Source: Umbilicaria muhlenbergii
Taxonomy: Eukaryota; Ascomycota; Lecanoromycetes; Umbilicariales; Umbilicariaceae
Length of the DNA stretch: 64,000 nt
Reading direction: 5' to 3'
NCBI GenBank assembly: GCA_000611775.1
Contig: KK106981.1
Span: forward strand, 8,603,431 to 8,667,430
Positions 31,504 to 44,800 of this stretch are shown here, piece after piece. How positions within the stretch are numbered: position 1 is the stretch's first letter; every line of letters starts with the position of its first letter. A model generated the notes under the pieces. It was not told the origin of the DNA. It did not search any database and worked only from the letters and a program-made list of their open reading frames with translations. The position numbers were made by a program, and so were the translations under genes.

Positions 31504-32006
31504 ACAAGAAATGCAAAATATTAAAACAGGAATTTCACAAGGATCATTAATATCCTCAATACTGCTTTTAATATATATAAGGCATTTATTCCCAAAAATC
31601 AAGGCCAAATTCTCAGATATGGAAAAACTTAACTATATAAATGATGTGACACTATATATTACTGGAAAATCAGCTGCAGAAAATTGTATAAAACTATAAT
31701 CAACAGCTGAAACAGCCTTTTTATGAGCAGAAACAAACACAGTACAATTTAATAACAATAAATTTGAATTAATTCACTTTGAAAAGTCAAAAAAAACCTG
31801 TGGAAAACAGTATTACATTACCAAATGACATGATGATAAAATCAGTCAAAGAAGTCAAGTGGTTAAGAGTTTAACTAAACAGAAAACTGAACTTCAAAAC
31901 ACATGTTCAAAAAAAAGTCTTCACAGCAACTAGAGTAATGCACTTAATCAACAGATTAACAAACTCAGAATGAAGTCTTTCAGTTAAAAATGCAAAACAA
32001 CTTTAT
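31504..32006 (+). mobile_element. LINE copy 1, continuation after the satellite insert
   Basis: Begins with the second 88-bp copy (31504-31591) and continues the reverse transcriptase: KIKAKFSDMEKLNYINDVTLYITG, where YINDV stands at the place of the YXDD box, then thumb-region sequence. Stops are present. It is interrupted at 32007 by a Gypsy LTR; the target TTTAT is found again at 37428. Confidence 0.85.
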
Positions 32007-35000
32007 TGTCACGGGTTAGTGGCAATCTGAGACTCACGTAGGGCATGTGATCTACAAGTGACTTGACAGCATTAATGAGTCATCTGAAAACTCTGCACTG
32101 CTCAATCTCACCTTCATTCCTTAGTTATTAGTTTTATATAATTAGGATCATATAACTTCTATATATTTATATCTCATGTTGTCATGAACCTCAACTATAC
32201 TCCTCTTTCTAGTAAGAGATGCTATAATTTTACAGTTCTAATAACTTTACCTTTCAAAGAGTGATGGCCTGAGATAAGATGCAGACTTAAAATCAATTAT
32301 GTTAAACTTCTGAAGCAGAATGAGACATGATGATGAAGAATCAACAAAATGATCATGAAACATCACTCATTTCCTCTGACATCAGTGAAGTAAACCTCAT
32401 GAGTGAAGGATCCTCAGGTGAAACAGTGCACAACATTAATAATGAGATCATGCAAGTGAGATGACAGTGAGATGAACTTCTTAAGCAACAAGAGCTGCAG
32501 CAGCTCTGAACAGAAGTTCTGACATTAAAAGTTAACTTACTCAAAGATCCTGCTACTCATGTTGATACCTCAGCTGAGAGATTCCTTGACTTTATAAGCA
32601 CTGAGTTCATAATGAGCAAGCATCACACTGATGAAATGCTGTCAATATGAAATATATGACCAAGGATTCAGGCAAAGGAGTTGTCACTATATTATGACAA
32701 GAACATGAAGGAGCACCTGAATTAAATGTGAAATGCAAGAAATACCTTCTATTTCAGCTCAGCTGATTTCCCTCATGAAGAGGATAAGGTGATTTACATC
32801 ATGCAATACTTAAAGAGTGAATCAAAGGAGGCATGATTGTGAGATGATGAGATTAAAGATTATTTCATCATCATCTGAGATGATTTTGTGAAATTCCTGC
32901 TCAACATTATTGAGGACTCTGTGAATCATCAGCTTCACATCACTCAATTATATAATGATGCTGTTCAATTACCTCATTAATCAGTACAAGCTTTTGATAA
33001 TTATTTGAGCACCTTGAAAGCTCAATTACCTTCTTATAATGAAGAGCACATGAGGACTCACTTCTTCATAAAGTTGAAACTTGAGGTCTGAGCAGCCTTG
33101 ATGAATTATCAGAACTTATTTACAACTTAAAAGAGAATCATCACCTTGACTGCACACCTGAAGAATAATCAATGTTTGAGAGGTGTTGTGAAGTTGAAAG
33201 CAAATCTTAATGTGACAGTTACCTTCAGTTGCAAATTTAAGTCATCATTAAAGCCTGCTGAGAATAAAGATCACAAGCCTGATGAGGGCAAGAAGAAGAG
33301 CAAGTGAGATAATAAACATGAAAGTGAATCAATGAAGGCTCCTGAAACAAAGGACTTGTCACACATGACTTGTTGAAATTATAATCAGAAGGAACATTAT
33401 TCCTCTGATTATTCACAGCTTGTGAAAAACTCAGATCTGAATAAGACCCTGATTGCAGCTGTTTCAGCATCAAAAAATGAGAATGCTTCAGTGAAGACTT
33501 CATGCTGCTGAAGTGCTGAACAAAAGTAGCCTCAGAGCTTAATTTAATTGTTGATGAACAAATTCTTCACAATGATGATGTTATACTCATGTAAGCCTTA
33601 TTGAACATGAGAGCTGAAGTCAATGTGATTTCACAACATTTCATTATTGAGCATCAATTGACTCATATGAAGAGCTTGTTGCCTCAACCTTAATTCTTAA
33701 ATGATCAGAAGGCTTACTGCTTCAGTGCTTATCATGTGCATTATCAGCTTACTGACAGTTGAGGACAGTCTCATGAATGTGAACATGTATTTTATGCATT
33801 AAATAAATCAGGATCACCTCTTATCCTTGAACTTCTTGCATTAAAGACTGAACATGTGTGAATCAACTGTGAAATGAAGGCGTGATGCTTCAACATTGAG
33901 GAGCAGTTTATTAAGTTACAGTCACCTGATGAATTTACAAGAGAGATTCAAGATCACTCTGCTGTCTACACTCTGATATAAGTCAGTCTGAGTGATAACG
34001 CTGCATCAAAGGTGCACATATAAAGCATTAAAATAACACAAGCTTTACCTGAGGAGTACACTGATTATGTGAATGTGTTTTTAACAGAGAATGCTGACCT
34101 CCTTTCATCTCATAAGATCAGTGATCATGCAATTGACCTGAACAGCACAGATTCATCTTATGACTCTTTGTATAACCTCTTCAATATTAAGTTAAGGGTG
34201 CTACAAGAATACCTGAATGATGTTTTAACAAAAGGTTGAATTCATCATTCTGTGAGCCCTGCAGGGGCACTCATCCTTTTTGTGTTAAAGAAAGATGATG
34301 AGTTGCACTTATGCATTAATTATCAGAGGTTGAATAAAGTGATCATTAAGAACAGGCACCTGTTACCTCTTATAAGTGAAATGTTGAATCAGCTTAGTGG
34401 AGTCAAGCTATTTATAAAGCTAGATTTGAAGGACACCTATCATCATATTCACATAAAGGAGAGTGATGAGTGAAAAATGATGTTTCACACACATTATGAT
34501 CATTTTAAGTATATGATCATGCCTTTCAGATTGATCAATGCTTCAGCTATGTTTCAGGCTTACATTAATCAAGTGTTAACAGAGCTTGTGAATGTCTTTT
34601 GTGTTGTCTATTTAGATGACATTCTTATATATTCAAGATCATCAGTGGAACACTGAGAGCATGTTAAGCAGGTGTTAAACTGACTTCACTGATTTCAACT
34701 TTACATGAACCCTAAGAAGTGTGAATTCTTCATTATCAAGGTGAAATTCCTAAAATTTATTATCATCACTGAAGGTGTATTGATGAACCTGTGATGAGTG
34801 AACATCATACAGGACTGATCAGTATCAAGGATTTTTCAGGAAGTACAAGTCTTCCTGAGCTTTATGAACTTTTATAAACGCTTTATTAAGTGCTATTCAC
34901 AAGTTGCGGCCCCCTTGACAAACCTTATAAAAGGTAGCAAGGATGAAAAGAAGTTTAAGCCTTTTAAATTCTCAAGTGATGCAAAGATGATGTTTGACCG

Positions 35001-37427
35001 CCTTCATGAAGTTTTTATGATGACATTTATCCTGATTCACTTTGATCTAAAGTTATGAATACAGGTGAAAACTGATGCATCAATCATTGAGCTCACTGAC
35101 ATCCTGTCTCAGCTGTTGAATAATAAAAAGTGATATTCAGTTGTGTTCTGATTGAGAAAGCTGTCTCCTTTAAAGATTTAATATGAAACTCATGATCAGG
35201 AGCTCCTTGTCATCATTATAATGTTTAAACACTGATGACACTACCTCAAGGGCAGTTGTCATATCATAAAGGTATTGACTGATCATAACAATCTATGAGG
35301 ATTTATGAACATGAAGGAATTGAATGACAGGCAAGCATGATGAGTAATGAAGCTCACTGCTTTTAATTTTAATATCCTGCATCAGTCTGAAAAGACCAAC
35401 CCCGCTGATGTGCTGTCAAGGTGATCAGACTACAGGGATGTTGAAAAGATGAGCAAAATTATGAAGAAATTACTCTCAACACTTCAAAGAAAGTTAATCA
35501 CTCTTGTGAACATATTCTCACTCAGATATGCCTCTATTGTGAGGCAGCTGCTCACAGGAGTGAAGAGAATGATCAGGATTAAAGATCTTAAACTTCAGAA
35601 AAAATACTGAAGAAGTGATGACAAAACATTTACTCATGATGACTGTGATGTAGCTGCAAAACAGCTTAACTTTGTCACTGAAACTGTTGATTGCAAACAA
35701 CTTGTTTCACATGTGATGATAAAAGATCTTGTCATTCATGAAACAGCTGATGAAAGCCTGAGTTTACTCTTAAGGGATTTGATTTGAACTCTACAAAATG
35801 ATGATTCATTTGTAGAAGTGACATGCAATGCTGATTGTACATCAGTGAAGTGCAAGATTAAAGTTGAAAGTCTTTAAAGATTTGACTCTGAAGGCCTTCT
35901 GTTTCATGAGGAACAAATATATGTTCTGAAAGAAGAGTCAGTAAGAGCAGAGATCTTGAAACATCATCATGATGATGCCTTGACAGGGTATTTCAGGGTA
36001 GAAAGAACCCTTGAATTGATTGACTGCAAATACTATTGAATTGATATGAGTCAAGATGTTAAAGATTATGTTGCGTCATGTGACATCTGTCAAAGGATGA
36101 AAGTGCTTAAACATCATTCTTATGATGAGCTACAGGTGTTGCCTCAGCCAGAAGAATCATGATAACAAGTCATAATGAATTTTATCACTGACTTGCTGTC
36201 AAGTAAGTGCAAGGATTGCATCTATAATGTGATCTTAATGATTATGAATCAGTATACAAAAATGGCTTGATACATTCAAATCATGAAAATGATTATGATA
36301 ACAGAGTTGACTGACTTGTTTTATGAGGAAATAATATGCTGATTTGATGTACTGAAAGGGGCTGTCTTTGATCAGAGATCAGTTTTCACAAGCGCTTTCT
36401 GATTGAAAATGTGCTACTATTTAAGGATGAAGTGTCAACTAAGCACTGCCTTTCACCTGCAAACAGATGAACAGATAGAATGACAGAATTAAACCTTGAA
36501 ACATTATCTTCACTGTTATTGCTCAGATGAACAAGACAACTGAATGAACCTTTTACCCCTGACAGAATTCACTTACAATAACAGAACACAGGCATCAATA
36601 AGATGCAGCTCTTTTTATGTCATGTATGCTTATCATTCAGAAGTAAGATTTAAAGTTGAGGATGACTTCAAGAAAGAAGAGGTACCTGCAGTTAAAAACT
36701 GAGTGAAATGATTTCATGACATACAGGAAGTGCTATCACAATGATGAGAAAATGTAATTAATTCTCAAGCAAAATACTATGATGTCAAACATAAACTCAA
36801 GACTTATAATGTGAGAGACTTAGTAATGTTATTCATGAAGAACTTATGACAGAAGCGCCTGAGCAGAAAACTGTCTCACAAATTCATTAAATCATTTCAG
36901 GTTGAAGACTTAATAGGGAAGCAGGCCTACAGGTTAACTTTATTACTCATTTATTAAATTCATAATGTTTTTCACATCTCTTACCTGAAGCTCTATCAGT
37001 GCAGAGCTGATAAAAACTCTGAATCATTACTGCTGTCTCTTCACTCCTCAGGGTTTTCACTGTCACGTGACAAGCTCATCTCACTTTCATCTCACTTAAT
37101 CAGTGCTGATGCTGCATCATTAATTCAACTGTTAACTGAGCCTTCTATCAGTCACTCACCTTTCTGCGCTGAAGGGCTGCTGCATAGAGGGGAGGTAATT
37201 GTCATGAGTTAATGACAATCTGAGACTCACGTAGGGCATGCAACTTACAAGCAGCTTAACAGCATTAGTGAGTCACCTGAAAACTCTGCACTGCTCAATC
37301 TCACCTTCATTCCTTAGTTATTAATTCTATATAGTTAGGATCATATAACTTCTATACATTTATATCTCATGCTGTCACAAACCTCAACTATACTCCCCTT
37401 TCTAGTAAGGGACGCTATAGTCTTACA
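32007..37427 (+). mobile_element. Ty3/Gypsy LTR retrotransposon, family A (228-bp LTRs), broken
   Basis: A complete-length but dead element of 5,421 bp. Both LTRs are 228 bp (32007-32234 and 37200-37427), begin TGTCA and end in ACA, and the 5-bp duplication TTTAT flanks the element. Parts in order: gag (about 32.3-33.5 kb), protease and reverse transcriptase (about 33.5-34.9), RNase H (about 34.9-35.4) and integrase (about 35.9-36.8), the Gypsy order. I count about 26 differences between the LTRs (~11%), all transitions, so the age estimate is inflated by the transition-type decay seen all over this region. The coding region carries dozens of breaks. It lies inside LINE copy 1. Confidence 0.92.
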
Positions 37428-38178
37428 TTTATCAAGTATGCATTACATCAATTAGTGACTACAGGTCAGAAATTTGGTGAAAAAATCAGAAAAACTACTT
37501 AAAGCAATTAGAAAAATTGCAACATTCAGCATTACATAAGATCTTAAAAGCTTTTAGAACTTCTCTGAGGGCTGCAATGAAAATTGAAGCAAATATTCAG
37601 CTGATACAAGTCAGATTAAACAAAAAATGCAGGAAATATGCATTAAGAATTATAATCTTATCAGAAAATCATTGTATCAAACAAAGAATACTCACTTCAT
37701 ACTTGTCAAAGTCACAAATAAGTCAAGACATATTTATAAACTTTAAATTTCTAGACTGAAATCAAAATACATCAGGGAAAAAACACCCTACACAATTAAT
37801 TAAAATACTAAACAGTATATCTACATTAATATCATCAAGACAAGTGGAAAAGCCTATTACAGCTCAAAAACCATGACTACAAAGTAATACACAAATTGCA
37901 GATATTCAAGTTTCAGCAGAAACAAAAGAAATCACAATTAAAAAACACTTTGCTCAAGTAAAGCATTTGATTGCATGCAAAATATCAGTCTTTTACACTG
38001 ATGAGTCAAAAATCAGTGTAAAGACAACACAAAGTACAAAAAACCACATAGGAGCTGAAATTTACTGTATAAAAAACAATTATACAAGTACAAAAAGCTA
38101 CTTTCTAGGTCAATACATAAAAATACTAAATGCAGAGCTTTATGCTATAATGCAGGCTACAAAACAAGCAATACAAGA
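37428..38178 (+). mobile_element. LINE copy 1, RNase H part
   Basis: The LINE resumes after the Gypsy element. Readable pieces: LHKILKAFRTSLRAAMKIEANIQ and an RNase H segment FYTDESKISVKTTQS...IGAEIYCIKNNY...LGQYIKILNAELYAIMQATKQAIQ. The match to LINE copy 4 (58,373-58,573, minus) ends near 38178, where the 5' region of another LINE begins. So copy 1 is truncated at both ends. Confidence 0.8.
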
Positions 38179-39865
38179 ATTTGCGTGGAAATCAAAAAGC
38201 AATCAAGCCACACATATGATATATCATTGTCATAAGCCTCATAAACTACTCAGTTCAGAGACTTAAACCCTTTTTTTCAATTCTCAAAGCCAGCAGTGAT
38301 TGTGAAAGCATGATGAATTCAAGTATATCACAAAGTTGTCACAATCTTCACATCAAAAATGATTAAAAATCACAAAAACAACAATACAACAACCACAATA
38401 CCTTTTTTCTTGATTTGTCATGTAAGAATTAAATTTAAATCTATCTTACACTGCTTTTACAAATTGCAAAACATTAAAAACACATTGTTATTTACTGCTT
38501 TCTGCCTTTGTTATTGTTCAACACGCGTTAAGTCACGGTTTTTGAGAATTTTGATGAGGTGTAAGCACTAAACCTTAAATCAATCACCTTGTGAAATATC
38601 ATGAAACTTCACTTTTTCCGCATTTTCCTTCATGCTTTACAATACTAAAGGTCATTCTTTTTGAGTTTGACATAAAGGACTGTAAAAAGCTCAGATTAAT
38701 AAAAAAGCCTGTGAGAGAAAGTGCTATTCTGAGTACAAGGGATATAAAGAACTTTTGTCAAGCATTTTATATATAAAGAGTAAAGATCAGCGAGTTTATA
38801 TCATTTTCTATTTGAATAAGCTCAGATTAAGCAAGGCTACAGGTGATTTTAGGGGCTTTTATAAGGTTTAAATTCCTAAGGATCATAGGGGCTACTTATT
38901 CTGAGTATCAAGGATAGAAAATGAAGCCTTTAAACTCTTGATTGTGCTTGAGTTTATAAAGGAAGGGATATTAAACTTGAGGTAAATTCAGGATACCACC
39001 AGGACCGGAATCAGGAAAACATCAAAAAACATTATAATGAATATAACATCAGACATGGAGTCTGAAAACAGTAGTCAATGCACTACACCTAGGCTGTCAC
39101 TGCGGGTCAGGGCGACACTGAGTCGGGCTGAGTCAGGTGGCAGTGTCTCAGTGATTTTGAACCCACCTTGGCGTGTCAGGTCAGGGCGGGTATTGAAGGC
39201 AGACACTGAGGGTAACTAGGACACTGAGAGCCGCAATAATTAGGGCTAAACCCTTCCATAATTTCAGATATTATAGAGCTCAATGCGCCCGTCAATTCTG
39301 TGTAAAAATCAACAAAAACGGATCAATGCGCATTAAGTTATGTGAGTTTGAAAGTTGACACTTTCGTGAAGTTGATTGATTGACGATGTTCGCCACCCTG
39401 AACTTCAAAGCCCCACAACTCAATGCGCCGTGATCCGTTTTTGATAATTTTTGCATAGAATTGACGGGCGCATTGAGCTCTACAACTTATATGTGTTGCT
39501 CAAAAAAATCACTTACAATATGATATCTGATAAGCTCATTACCTTGTGGCCTCATCGACTTTTTGAAGTTCCTCGCTTAAAATTAAGCTTTTTTCTAGCC
39601 GCATTGAGTTAGTTCAGTGTTCATGTGGGTACCTCAGGGTCGACCCGGTTGGCCACTGGATACCGGGTCCGTGGAGGGGCCGGACCCGTGGGTCAGGTCT
39701 TTGACCATGGACTCAGCCTGACCTGACCCAAATGACAGCCTAACTACACCTACGCCGGCGGCATTCATAACAAAGGAAAACTACTTTGTTATGAATAACA
39801 ATCAAACCAGCCCATTCACCTTCTCACAAACACACAGGCAAATTAAAAAAGCCACATTAGTGAAC
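38179..39865 (+). mobile_element. LINE copy 2: 5' untranslated region and ORF1 start only
   Basis: From about 38196 this matches 39878-40860: CCACACATATGATATAT near the left end, the same A/T-rich leader, then ATGAATATAACATCAGACATGG, the ORF1 start at 39037. The match stops at about 39862. It is interrupted by hAT copy 2 at 39090-39742. As only the 5' end is present, it is either a remnant cut by the next LINE copy or a tandem duplication of the LINE leader. Confidence 0.75.
39090..39742 (-). mobile_element. Non-autonomous hAT element (MITE), copy 2
   Basis: 653 bp in the opposite orientation to copy 1, with TAGGCTGTCA/TGACAGCCTA ends and the 8-bp duplication ACTACACC on both sides (39082-39089, 39743-39750). 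The same LINE position at about 40,766 carries a single ACTACACC with no insert, which is an empty site. Internal inverted repeats are as in copy 1. Confidence 0.93.
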
Positions 39866-40721
39866 CTGATGAAAACCAAAAAGCAACCAAGCCACACATA
39901 TGATATATTATTGTCATAGGCTTCATAAACTACTCAGTTCAGAGACTTAAACCCTTTTTTTCAATTCTCAAAGCCAGCGGTGGTTGCGAAAGCACGGTGA
40001 ATTCAAGCATATCACAAAGTTGTCGCAATCTTCACACCAAAAACGATCGAAAATCACAAAAACAACAACACAACAACCACAACACCTTTTTTCTTGATTT
40101 GTCATGTAAGAATTAGATTTAAATCTATCTTACACTGCTTTTACAAATTGCAAAACATCAAAAACACATTGTTATTTACTGCTTTCTGCCTTTGTTATTG
40201 TTCAACACACGTCAAGTCACGGTTTTTGAGAATTTTGGTGAGGTGTAAGCACTAAAGCTTAAATCAACCACCTTGTGAAACATCATGAAACTTCACTTTT
40301 TCCGCATTTTCCTTCATGCTTTACAATACTAAAGGTCATTCTTTTTGAGTTTGACATAAAGGACTGTAAAAAGCTCAGATTAACAAAAAAGCCTGCAGAG
40401 GAAAGCACTATTTTAAGTACAAGAGATATAAAGAACTCTTGTTAAGCATTTCATATATAAAGAGTAAAGATCAGTGAGTCTATACCATTTTCTATTTGAA
40501 TAAGCTCAGATTAAGCCAGGCTACAGGTGATTTTAGGGGCTTTTATAAGGTTTAAATTCCTAAAGATCATAGGGGCTACTTATTCTGAGTATCAGGGATA
40601 GAAAACAGAGCCTTTAGACTCTTGATTGTGCTTGAGTTTATAAAGGAAGGGATATTAAACTTGAGGTAAATTCAGGATACTACCAGGACCGGAACATCAG
40701 AAAAACATCAAAAACGTTATA
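39866..40721 (+). mobile_element. LINE copy 3, 5' untranslated region
   Basis: About 850 bp of AT-rich leader preceding ORF1. It is roughly 95% identical by eye to copy 2 (38196-39036) and keeps a number of CpG sites that copy 2 has as TpG or CpA. For a Tad-like LINE this region would hold an internal promoter. Confidence 0.7.
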
Positions 40722-41870
40722 ATGAATATAACATCAGACATGGAGTCTGAAAACAGTAGTCAGTGCACTACACCTACGCCAGCGGCATTCATAACAAAGG
40801 AAAACTACTTTGCTATAAATAGCAATCAAAACAGCTCATTCACCTTCTCACAAACACACAGGCAAATCAAAAAAGCCACATTGCAAGGTAAAAAATGCAA
40901 AAACACCACTTTCTCACAGGAAAGTCAACCAGCAAAGGTGTGAATTCAAAGTTCAGAGGAAAACTGTGAAAATCCGCAAAACAGTGAACAGAGTAAAAGT
41001 GGAAAAATGCTGAATTTGAGACACAAAATGATGGAATCACTTTATTTAGCAGTGAATTCTGCGCTGCTAGATCTAGTCAATGCATCACACCCGTCGCAAA
41101 AATTTGACCTAAATCAGGCAATTTTCCACCTCGCAAAGTCGCAAAACCCACAAAATGTGAAAAGTCCACAATTGGCAAATTTGAACACAAACGTGCAAAA
41201 TCACCACTTGCAAAGCCAAATTCAGGCCATAAGCTCTAAAATGGATTTACTACTACGCAAAACAGACAGCATGAACGCAAGTGTAAAGACAGCTGCAGAA
41301 AACATGAGGAAAATGCAAAAAGTTGCAAATGCAGCATTTGCGCAAAACAACCAAAAACAGCACGCGGAAATGAAAAACAGTTAAATCACATCAGATAAGG
41401 CTGGAACCTTCAGTACTAGTGCAAAACAAGGGCCTGAATCTATGGTGAAAAATTCAGCTCAATCAGGTAACTTTTCAGCGAGTATGACTGAAAATGCTGA
41501 AAACGCCCAAAAACACCAAAGCCCAAAATTGACATTTGCGCAAATGTTGACCCAAAACAGCAGTAAATCATGGACGGAGGTGGTTAAAAAGGCGCAAAAG
41601 TCTGCATTAGTCAAAGAAATTAAGCAGATTACACAACAGGAACGCAGGCTACTGCTGACATCAAAAACATCAATTGCAGTGGCAAATTTCAACCCAATGC
41701 AAGTTCAAGATAAAATCAACAATGCATTGAAAAATGCAAAAATTGTAAAGGTGCTAGTAGCAACAGCTACTATTTCTAGGTCACAAAATAGCATAATCCT
41801 CACTGCAGTAGAAGAAAGCAGCGCAGAAGAGCTATTACAGCATAGAAAGATCTGAGAGCCGGAATTAAAC
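40722..41870 (+). pseudogene. LINE copy 3 ORF1 (gag-like), nearly open
   Basis: One reading frame starts MNITSDMESENSSQCTTPTPAAFITKENYF and is interrupted only by TGA at 40941-40943, TAA at 41382-41384 and TGA at 41853-41855. Content is Gln/Asn/Lys-rich with a helical stretch QIQAISSKMDLLLRKTDSMNASVKTAAENMRKMQKVANAAF and KLTFAQMLTQNSSKSWTEVVKKAQ. It is typical of Tad-clade ORF1, whose zinc knuckles come later (found after the large insertion, at 56,100 onward). It is far less decayed than the ORF2 of copy 1. It is interrupted at 41871 by a Gypsy element with target duplication TAAAC. Confidence 0.8.
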
Positions 41871-44800
41871 TGTTACAGCTAGCTATTTCACTTCATAAGC
41901 AGGCCTAGAACCGTTGCAAGAGGTGAGTTATTTGAACCTAGAAAAGTACAAAGAAGGAAGCAGTCTTGTGGGTGTGATCACAACATAAATATCAGGGTGT
42001 CAAGACACACTAATCTCAATCTAGTTTAACATCAGGTAATTCAATATCCGTCAGTGCCAGTTGATCATGTCATAACATCACCCCCCTTTAGACAGAAGGC
42101 CTGTCCTCAGGCCTTGCAGGCTTATGTTTTCCTTCACAATCTTGTCTTCTTTCCTTTGTTTACTGCTATGTTGTCCTCCTCCACAGGGTTGAGCTCCTTT
42201 CCGGTTTTGTAGGCTTTCAATCAAATATTCAGTCTTATTGAGGGCTTTGCCTTCTCTGAGTGGGTATCATGATACTGTTTGAGCTTGTGCAGTGATCTGA
42301 TGAAGTCATTAGCGTCATATCATTCAGAGTCAAGGTCATAACCATTTCAATTGACCTGATATTGTAGTACCTCATTATGAACTCAACTTGCTAAGACCTT
42401 GTTAACAGTATACTCTGATTCTCTGTTAACTTCTGTTGATGACTCCGGGTCCTGAATTTGATCTGATAAAAAGTCATCAGCAGCTTTCCTTAAGTGATCT
42501 GCATGAAAAACATTGTTCATCTTCATGTGCTTGAGTAAGTTCAAGACATAGGAGTGACCTTTCATAAATAAAATTCAGTATGAGCCTGCAGCCTGATGAT
42601 CTAGCTTTAAGCTTAGCCACTCAGTGGTTCACCCTTTGCGTGTGATGTAGACTCAATCATCAACTTCAAAGTCAAGCTCTCTTTAATGCTTGTTGACCTG
42701 AGCTGTCATCTTATTTTAAGCCCGTTTCAGGTTTTCCTTTGCTCATTTAATCATGTCATGAGTCTTGATAGTGAAGGTCTGAGCTTCTTCTCTTGTCAGT
42801 TGCTCCCTTACAGTGTTGAAAGACTGTGTATGATCTTTTCAGTAAAAGTGTAAACATGAGGTCTGTCTCAATTTTAGCTCATAAGGTAACATGCCTGTAA
42901 ATTCATGAGTGAGAACCACTTGAGTGAAATTCATTGTCAGCAAAAGATCTGACCAGTTATCCTGAAAGTGATTCACAAACAGGTGTAGGCGCTGATCAAT
43001 GTATTGATTTATTACCTCAGTGTTATCATTCATCTGTGAGTGATAAATGATCAACAGCTTTTGCTTGACTCCTGTTAACTTGCAAAGCTCATCAGTGAAT
43101 GCTGATACAAATTGAGGACCATGATCTGAGGTAGCAGTCTCAAGTGACTCATAAATCCTTCAGATGTATTGATAATACAGTTCAGCAGCTTGAGCCACTG
43201 TAATGATCTTCTGACATGACAGGGAGAAAGCTCTTTTTTTAAAGTAATCAATGATGATGAAGATGTTATCAAAGCCTTTTTTATTCAATGAAAATGACTT
43301 AAAGTTGAAGGAAATATGCTGTCAGCATTAATTCTTAATTGACAATGAGTGCAGCAGACCTGGTATTTTGTCTTTAAAGATGTGCATTCAGTGACATGTT
43401 CAACAGTTTAAAACAAAAACTGAACAATCATTTGACAGACCTGATCAGTAGTATTGAACTGATAATAGCTTTGCTGTCTTGATCTTGTTTGAGTGTGTCA
43501 TCACTGGCGTTGAGTGAGCTTCATTAATTAAATGAGTTCACAAAGTGTTCATGTTCAGCATCATGAGCTTTTCAAATCATGTAAGAAGGCTGTCTTGAAG
43601 CTTTCAGCCTCATTCCTCTTTTCTTGTTATCTGATGATATTGATTCAATGATTCATGAGAGTGATTGACCTGCAGAATCTGATTCATCAGCTGATAAGGA
43701 TTTTTCATCTGTTTAATCTCATTCAGAGAACCACCCGCCTGTTCAGTCTCATTCAGAGAATCACTTTTGATGTTCACTGAACCCTCACCTATTGTAGCTA
43801 TTATGCAACTAGGATTCAGAAACAGTTGTGTTCATGCAATGATGTTTTTTTCTTTTTGAGTAATCAGCTCATCATGTTTTCTTGTCAAGACATCAACAAC
43901 AATGTTGACTGTTTCTGAGTGATAAGTAATCTTGAAGTTGTAGTCTGTCACAATATCAGCTCATTTAGCTTGTTATGAGTTAAGCAAGCACTTGATGATG
44001 AAGTATTTCAGCACTCAGTGATTTGTAATTGTGACAAATGAGACTGCTTATAAACTTAATAGCATGTCACATCATTCTTGAAGGGCTTTAACAACTGCTA
44101 GCATCTCTTTGTCATGAATTTCATATCACATTTCCTCAGGTGACATTGTCTTCAAGAAGTAAATTGCAGATTTTCACTTATCATCTTTCTGTTGTTAAGT
44201 GAGCACTTCTGCAACAACTTCACTGCTGATGTTTGTCTTCATTCAAGTCTTCAAATAGGATGAATAATGAGCTCAGATGATGTCTGACAGCATAAGCTCT
44301 TTTGCCTTTTTAAAAGCTTCAATTTTCAGCTCTTCTAAGAGGTGTCAGGCTCCTTTTGCAGTCAGCTTTGTCAATAAGTGTACAACTCAACCTTATTTTT
44401 TTAATGAGCAATAATAAAAGTTGTAGAATCTCAGGAAAGACTGAATTTCCTTAATTAATTTTAATAATAATTAATTCTTGATGATAAAAACTTTATTTGA
44501 GTTCATTGTAATACCTTCAGTGCTGATGATAAAGCTCAGAAACTTTGTAGATTGAATGTTGAACTCATTCTTCTTTATGTTCACTTGTAGGCCTGCTTCC
44601 TTAAGGTGTTGAAGCACTTTTTTAACTTGAGTGTCATGTTTCAACAGATCCTCTGAGTAGATTAAAATGTCATTCACATAAGCTGTGCAGAAATTATTCA
44701 GGTAATTAAATAAGATGTTGTTGATATATTTTTAAAAGAAGGCGGGTTCATTGCAAAGACTGAAAGATAAGATCTTGTATTTGTAGAATTCATACCTCAT

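Noticed and set aside
26500-38178. An alternative genetic code in which TGA means Trp
   Set aside because: The pattern in the LINE ORF2 is striking, but host genes in the same window end in TGA, TAA stops also occur, and some Trp codons remain TGG (for example in VDWENF near 27,100). Mutation explains it better.
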